DNA of 9,494 nucleotides from Candidatus Eiseniibacteriota bacterium (GTDB taxonomy: Bacteria; Arandabacterota; Arandabacteria; Arandabacterales; Arandabacteraceae), in NCBI GenBank assembly GCA_030592245.1, contig JAUVJV010000052.1:1-9494 (forward strand). Direction: 5' to 3'. Within the stretch, counting starts at the first letter, position 1, and each line of letters begins with the position of its first letter. The notes beneath the pieces were generated by a model. That model saw only the letters and a program-made list of their open reading frames with translations. It did not search any database and was not told the DNA's origin. The translations under genes were made by a program, and so were the position numbers. Below are positions 5,728 through 9,494 of the stretch, one piece after another.

Positions 5728-7896
5728 TTACTCCTTAACCTCACTCAGGTCTATCATCGATATCAGGACTCTCTTCAGTGAGTCCTCGTGGCCTGGAGCA
5801 ACGGTCACCCTCATGTGCACCCGGTTGGTCGCCCCGGGCGCCGTTGTGGCCCCCATGTCTATGTCAAGGTTCAGGTTTCCGGCAACGATCGCATTGAGCC
5901 ATGCCAGGTAGGGCTCGCGGCTGACGGTGGATACATTCTGAACTCTCAGGCGATCGAAATCCTCCTGATTCTTTACCCCGAGCATCTCCAGGGCCGCCCT
6001 GTTGACATCAAGAACTCGGGAAGTCCGTGCACACTTCTCAAGTTCCGCCGGATGCTCATCGAAATACGATGCGAAGTCTGTTACGCCCTCCGCCTGCAGG
6101 GCCTCGAGGTGCTTTCGCAGACTGGAAAGATCCTCTTCCCACTGAGGGATGGGTGAATCCTCAAATCTTCTGCGATACGTGGCCTCGCTTATCTCGAGGG
6201 CCTTTTCCGCGCGCTTTCTGTCCAGGACGACACAGAGCATTCCCGCAACCGTCTCGAAGAACTCGCGATCGTCCTCGGGTATGTCCTTGGGCTTGCTGCT
6301 CCACAGGTGAAGCACGCCCAGCAGGTCCTTGTTTGCAGCGATCAGAGGCCAGGAAACAAGCGATTGGACGTTCATTTCCGATGTTCTCTTCTTGAAAGCC
6401 CTGAGCGTGCTGCTCACCTTAATATCGGGAGCGAAGATCGGCACTCTCGTCCGGGCAATATGTGCCGCCACGTAGTCGGAGCTTTCGATGGGCTGGTCCT
6501 TTATCTTGGAACTGATCACATCCTCGCTCAATCCGACCGACGCGGCCAGCCGGAGCACCTGCTGCTCAGGGTCATAAAGCCTCATCGTGCCGAACTCGAA
6601 CTCGAGCAACCGCGCGAGCTCGGGAAGTACCCGTTTGCAGACTCCCTGACTATCCTCATCGAGGACAGTGGAATCCGCGACCAGTCTGAATACTTTCCGT
6701 TCGCGCTCCCTTCCCTCCTCCGCACGCTTTCGGTCCGTTATGTCATAGATGGCGCCCTGGACAAATATCGGGGTGCCCGACTCATCCCGGACCGGCCTTG
6801 CTGACTGGTGCACCCAGAGGATGCGCCCGTCCTTCCTTGCTATTCTGTACTCCTTCTCCAGGCCGGGTTCACCACCGGCACCATCGGCAGGCATGAACTT
6901 CTTGGTGGCCCCGGCGCGATCATCCGGATGAATGATGTCCTCCCACCTGGGCTTGCCGGCCAGGAATTCTTCCTCCGTGTAGCCCGTTATCCTCTCGACA
7001 TCACCTTCAAAAAAGATCGGAGCGCCATCCAGGGCGCCGCGGTAGGCGATGCCCTGGAAATTCTCCACGAAGGTCCGGTATTTCTCCTCGCTTGTCCGCA
7101 GGGCCTCCTCGGCGGTCTTCCGGGCCGAGATGTCGGTGATTACCCCCATGAGGGCCTTCTGTCCCCCATAGTCCACAACACGGTTCGCAATGATCGCGGG
7201 GATGCGCTTGCCGTTCTTGGTAATCAGCGCGTACTCGAAAGGCTCCGCCTGCTGCCCTTCGAGGTACCGGGCGAAAGCCTGTGACGTCTTCTCAAGATAC
7301 TCAGGAGCAACCAGGGTCGTGACATTCATCTCATGGGAGTAGAACTCCTCCCTGGTATAGCCGAGGACCTCGAAGCCCCTCTGGTTGGTATATACGACCC
7401 TGCCCCTGACCATAATGAAGATCACATTGGGAGATTCCTCCGCCAGCGTCCGGAACTTCTCCTCGCTCTCGCGAAGGGCGTTCTCCATCTCCTTCTGATC
7501 GGTTATGTCATGGATAATGGACATGACCTTGGTGACTCTTCCGCCCTCGGTGATCGGTATCTTTGTGGTTTCGGTGTATATCCTGCGCTCGCCGACCATT
7601 GTTATCTCTACCGTTGTGAGCGGCTCCCCCATCTCAAACACCCTGCTGTACTCCTCCCAGACCTTATCGGGAAGAAAGGGGAAGACCTCGGGCACCGTGT
7701 TTCCGATGAAACCCATTGATCGGCCGAACTCCGCCGACCACTCGATGAGCTTCTTATTCACCAGCAGGAAGCACAGGTTTCTGTCAACCACATGAATGGC
7801 ATCCAACATCGCGTCAAGCGCCAGCCTGTATTCGGCCTGGCTTTCCGCCAGCTGCTCGGTCAGCTCTTCCTTGGTTTTGCGGTTCTCGCCAGCCAT
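5728..7896 (-). CDS. Multi-domain PAS-PAS-PAS-GAF-PAS sensor protein without output domain
   Basis: The protein is 722 aa from the second of two adjacent ATGs. The first ATG (7899) is only about two bases from the AGGAG site, while the second has about five, so the exact start is uncertain by one codon. Numbering from the first Met, the domains are PAS at about 22-138 (ending HDITDQKEME), PAS at about 144-263 (ending TDISARKTAEEAL), PAS at about 270-393 (with WEDIIHPDD, ending YDITDRKRAEE), GAF at about 400-562, and a last PAS-like domain at about 568-723. That last domain carries the DSPIPQWEEDLSSLRKHLEAL pattern usually found in long sensor kinases. The protein stops at DLSEVKE, where kinases normally continue into a coiled linker and HisKA/HATPase. 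There is no His-box, HATPase, GGDEF, EAL or DNA-binding segment, and no membrane helix, so it is cytoplasmic. The frames after the stop show no kinase remnant. It may signal through a partner or be a truncated kinase. Confidence 0.88.
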   Translation of the reverse strand: MAGENRKTKEELTEQLAESQAEYRLALDAMLDAIHVVDRNLCFLLVNKKLIEWSAEFGRSMGFIGNTVPEVFPFLPDKVWEEYSRVFEMGEPLTTVEITMVGERRIYTETTKIPITEGGRVTKVMSIIHDITDQKEMENALRESEEKFRTLAEESPNVIFIMVRGRVVYTNQRGFEVLGYTREEFYSHEMNVTTLVAPEYLEKTSQAFARYLEGQQAEPFEYALITKNGKRIPAIIANRVVDYGGQKALMGVITDISARKTAEEALRTSEEKYRTFVENFQGIAYRGALDGAPIFFEGDVERITGYTEEEFLAGKPRWEDIIHPDDRAGATKKFMPADGAGGEPGLEKEYRIARKDGRILWVHQSARPVRDESGTPIFVQGAIYDITDRKRAEEGRERERKVFRLVADSTVLDEDSQGVCKRVLPELARLLEFEFGTMRLYDPEQQVLRLAASVGLSEDVISSKIKDQPIESSDYVAAHIARTRVPIFAPDIKVSSTLRAFKKRTSEMNVQSLVSWPLIAANKDLLGVLHLWSSKPKDIPEDDREFFETVAGMLCVVLDRKRAEKALEISEATYRRRFEDSPIPQWEEDLSSLRKHLEALQAEGVTDFASYFDEHPAELEKCARTSRVLDVNRAALEMLGVKNQEDFDRLRVQNVSTVSREPYLAWLNAIVAGNLNLDIDMGATTAPGATNRVHMRVTVAPGHEDSLKRVLISMIDLSEVKE

Positions 7897-7992
7897 CATA
7901 TCTCCTCAGTCGGCGGCCTCGGGCGATATCGACTAAGAGCCAGGTGAGTGACACGAGAAAAACCCTGAACACAGCAGCAACCCGCATCTGCC

Positions 7993-8030
7993 TCTCACAA
8001 GCAGAATATCATGTCTGTGAGAAAAGTCAA
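7993..8030 (-). promoter_or_regulatory. Candidate promoter with overlapping inverted repeat upstream of the PAS-GAF gene
   Basis: On the minus strand TTGACT (plus 8030-8025) and TATTCT (plus 8008-8003) are 16 bases apart, a 5/6 and a 4/6 match to sigma-70 boxes. This lies about 100 bases ahead of the sensor start. A 7-bp inverted repeat, TCTCACA (7993-7999) and TGTGAGA (8016-8022), brackets the -10 box and could be an operator. The rest of the 162-base gap (7900-8061) holds the Shine-Dalgarno TCTCCTC at 7901-7907 (plus-strand reading) and nothing else I can recognise. Confidence 0.35.
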
Positions 8031-8061
8031 GCCCCTCAGCGGGCCCCCCACACGCCCCCGG

Positions 8062-8448
8062 TCACGACCTGACCTTGTGGACCACCCAGGGCGCCAGAAA
8101 AACCCACAGCAGCACGAATACCCAGACCCTGCCCTCCAGGACATTGTAGTCGTCGAGCAGCCTGCTCCAGGGCACGCCCCGGACATAGTGCATGAAGATG
8201 AACTCGAAAGCCACGGTGAGCCCCAGCCATATCAAGCCGATCGTAAGGGCCTGAGCGCTTGATCCCAGGGGCCAGCGGCACTCGAGCAACCACACGGCCA
8301 GTCCGAAGAACACGATCGCGGTGACCGTCGAGATCTGGTGCCCGGCCAGCTCGCCAACCCATCTCTTGTAGGACACTTCCCTGAGCACGCCGTTCATGCA
8401 GCCGATCACCATCAGTCCCAGCCAGGCAAGCGTGTAGATGCGGATCAA
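8062..8448 (-). CDS. Small four-helix integral membrane protein, conserved hypothetical
   Basis: The protein is 128 aa from a TTG at 8448, chosen because GGAGGA (TCCTCC at 8456-8461 on the plus strand) sits seven bases upstream. A longer reading from ATG 8511 would run into the preceding PAS gene and add a polar leader. There are four hydrophobic helices at about residues 3-20, 38-55, 66-86 and 107-123. Recognisable family features are NGVLRE (19-24), GELAGHQIST (32-41), FEFIFMHYVRG (82-92) and LLDDYNVLEGRVW (97-109). From memory this is a widespread but uncharacterised bacterial membrane protein family, and I know no function or name for it. The conserved Glu, His, Tyr and Asn residues near membrane edges could bind a metal or cofactor, but that is speculation. 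It is the last gene of a three-gene minus-strand operon, starting 31 bases after the PAS gene. Confidence 0.85.
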   Translation of the reverse strand: MIRIYTLAWLGLMVIGCMNGVLREVSYKRWVGELAGHQISTVTAIVFFGLAVWLLECRWPLGSSAQALTIGLIWLGLTVAFEFIFMHYVRGVPWSRLLDDYNVLEGRVWVFVLLWVFLAPWVVHKVRS

Positions 8449-8479
8449 GGTTGATTCCTCCGGTATTCGATCACCTGTG

Positions 8480-8821
8480 TCATTTCTCCGGATGCCGGGC
8501 AGGCGGGGCATAGCGTTCGTAGTAGCCTATGACTTCCCCGGCGGCGTCCCGCACCGCACGCATGTAAATGCGGTGCTTTTCGGTATCGGAAATAAGCCGT
8601 TCGTTCTCGCCCTCACGCATGGCCGCGAGGACCTCCAGGATGACCTCACAGGAGCGGTCATTATGGCAATCGAGAAGCGACGTGCCCAGGAGGGCCTCGC
8701 CTTCATCGAAGTGAGCTAGCGCGGCCTTGTTCATGTACCTGATGACATGACCGGTGTCCACGAACATGACCGGGTCGTTAAGACCTTCGAGTATAGCGGC
8801 CATCACTGATGCGTCAATCAT
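8480..8821 (-). CDS. Stand-alone single PAS domain protein
   Basis: The protein is 113 aa from ATG 8821, with AAGGAG (CTCCTT at 8829-8834 on the plus strand) seven bases upstream. Almost the whole protein is one PAS fold. The opening is AAILEGLNDPVMFVDTGHVI (8-27), followed by YMNKAALAHF (29-38), then GTSLLDCHNDRSCEVILEVL (46-65). The end is a beta-sheet half with HRIYMRAVRDAAGEVIGYYE (83-102). The LLDCHN pattern recalls the CHP(P) pattern of PAS domains linked to hemerythrin/DUF438 proteins, so a ligand or redox-cofactor role is possible, but no cofactor can be assigned. No kinase, DNA-binding or membrane segment is attached, so it must act through another protein. It lies 31 bases after the flavoprotein oxidoreductase and 31 bases before the membrane protein, which suggests one transcript and a shared task. 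Confidence 0.9.
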   Translation of the reverse strand: MIDASVMAAILEGLNDPVMFVDTGHVIRYMNKAALAHFDEGEALLGTSLLDCHNDRSCEVILEVLAAMREGENERLISDTEKHRIYMRAVRDAAGEVIGYYERYAPPARHPEK

Positions 8822-8852
8822 ATCGGTGCTCCTTGCGGGTCTCGGCTGATCG

Positions 8853-9494
8853 CTATTTCAGGGTCTCGGAGGCCCGGCTGAAATCCCGGTAGAGACTGTA
8901 GCTTTTAAAGATCTCCCCTGGAAGCAGACTTTGCCCTTTGGTGATCAAGCTCACGAGATTGAGGGCGATTCCGGGACCCAGCATCAGGCCCTGGCCACAG
9001 AATCCGACGGCGACATAAAGGTCTTCCTTACCCTTCACACGATCGACGATGGGAACCCCGTCGGGTGTCATGGGATACAGGCCCCGCCATACCCGGCGCA
9101 CCCGCAGGTTACGGAGCCGCGGGAAGAGGTTCACCATCCGCCTCGCCACCAGGGGCAGGAAGTCAGAGGTTGATTCCCGGTTCGTTCCCGGGATTATGGG
9201 CTCCGGTGTCAGGCAGAAGATGAGGTGTCCCAGCTTCTCCTGGTAGAAATAGACGTTCTTCGAGCCGGGGAATTCCCGGATGTCCACCACCAGCGGCTTG
9301 AAGAAGGGTTCCACGGGTTCGGTAACGCCTCCCTCGTGAGAATCCGGGGCAATGGGGAGCTCCACTCCCATCATCTTGCCTACATCGCGCGCACGGGCCC
9401 CTGCGGCATTGAGCAGCTTGCCCGCGGAGTAAGCCGCCTTGTCGGTCCTGACCGTGATACCGCCATTGCCGTGTTCTATGCCGGTCACGGCCTC
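8853..9494 (-). CDS. FAD-dependent oxidoreductase, glycine/sarcosine/D-amino-acid oxidase (DAO) family, C-terminal part
   Basis: The frame is open to the right window edge, so the N-terminus with its dinucleotide-binding motif is missing. 213 residues are visible, ending at TAG 8853-8855. LLNAAGARARDVGKMMG (27-43 of the visible part) is the typical segment around the FAD-binding core. GVTEPVEPFFKPLVVDI (56-72) resembles the substrate-domain strand of sarcosine oxidase beta/HcnC-like enzymes. RVWRGLYPMTPDGVPIVDRV (134-153) and VGFCGQGLMLGPGIALNLVS (163-182) are the usual C-terminal FAD-contacting motifs. Such enzymes oxidise the C-N bond of amines or amino acids and pass electrons to oxygen or a carrier. 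The substrate is not deducible, and nothing visible proves it uses oxygen. It is the first visible gene of the three-gene minus-strand operon, 31 bases ahead of the PAS gene. Confidence 0.92.
   Translation of the reverse strand, partial: EAVTGIEHGNGGITVRTDKAAYSAGKLLNAAGARARDVGKMMGVELPIAPDSHEGGVTEPVEPFFKPLVVDIREFPGSKNVYFYQEKLGHLIFCLTPEPIIPGTNRESTSDFLPLVARRMVNLFPRLRNLRVRRVWRGLYPMTPDGVPIVDRVKGKEDLYVAVGFCGQGLMLGPGIALNLVSLITKGQSLLPGEIFKSYSLYRDFSRASETLK

Noticed and set aside
8021..8044. A GCCC/GGGC hairpin with a T-rich tail as terminator after the membrane protein gene
   Set aside because: The stem is only four pairs and the T tract is short and interrupted, too weak to call.
8449..8511. An ATG start at 8511 for the small membrane protein
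   Set aside because: It would sit inside the PAS gene and give a polar leader. TTG at 8448 has a strong GGAGGA seven bases upstream.

Overview
The window is bacterial, gene-dense and GC-rich by eye. Most genes start on ATG, two very probably on TTG with good Shine-Dalgarno sites. I cannot place the organism firmly. The first three membrane genes resemble an uncharacterised gene set I remember from metagenome-assembled lineages (Zixibacteria and other FCB-type or candidate phyla). The exported S9 peptidase, the multi-PAS sensor and the sarcosine/glycine-oxidase-type flavoprotein fit such an organism. That placement comes from memory and is weak. I see no rRNA, tRNA, CRISPR array, phage gene or transposase.

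Region 1 (3-3039, plus strand) is a tightly packed run of five genes. It begins with the end of a multi-pass membrane protein, then a two-anchor protein with a soluble middle domain (158-985) and a polytopic membrane protein (989-1630). A minimal HExxH zincin-type metallopeptidase (1641-2015) and an APH-fold small-molecule kinase (2041-3039) follow. Gaps are 3 to 26 bases and no terminator is visible inside, so this looks like one operon. Its first three genes are the best candidate here for an undescribed system.

Region 2 (3040-3110) is a short convergent gap with an 11-bp perfect inverted repeat. It could be a REP/MITE-type repeat, a transcription terminator, or both.

Region 3 (3111-5708) holds an exported S9 (prolyl-oligopeptidase family) serine peptidase on the minus strand, divergent from a flavodoxin-fold NAD(P)H-dependent FMN reductase-like gene on the plus strand. 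The 99-base gap between their starts can be read as two overlapping, oppositely directed promoters.

Region 4 (5728-9494, minus strand) contains signalling and redox genes. From upstream to downstream on that strand they are a partial FAD-dependent oxidoreductase, a stand-alone PAS protein and a small four-helix membrane protein, spaced 31 bases apart as an apparent operon. A 162-base gap with a candidate promoter and inverted repeat follows, and then a cytoplasmic PAS-PAS-PAS-GAF-PAS protein that ends without any transmitter or output domain. Two PAS proteins without an enzymatic output, next to flavin redox genes, suggest redox or small-ligand sensing through partner proteins. This is inference from gene order only.
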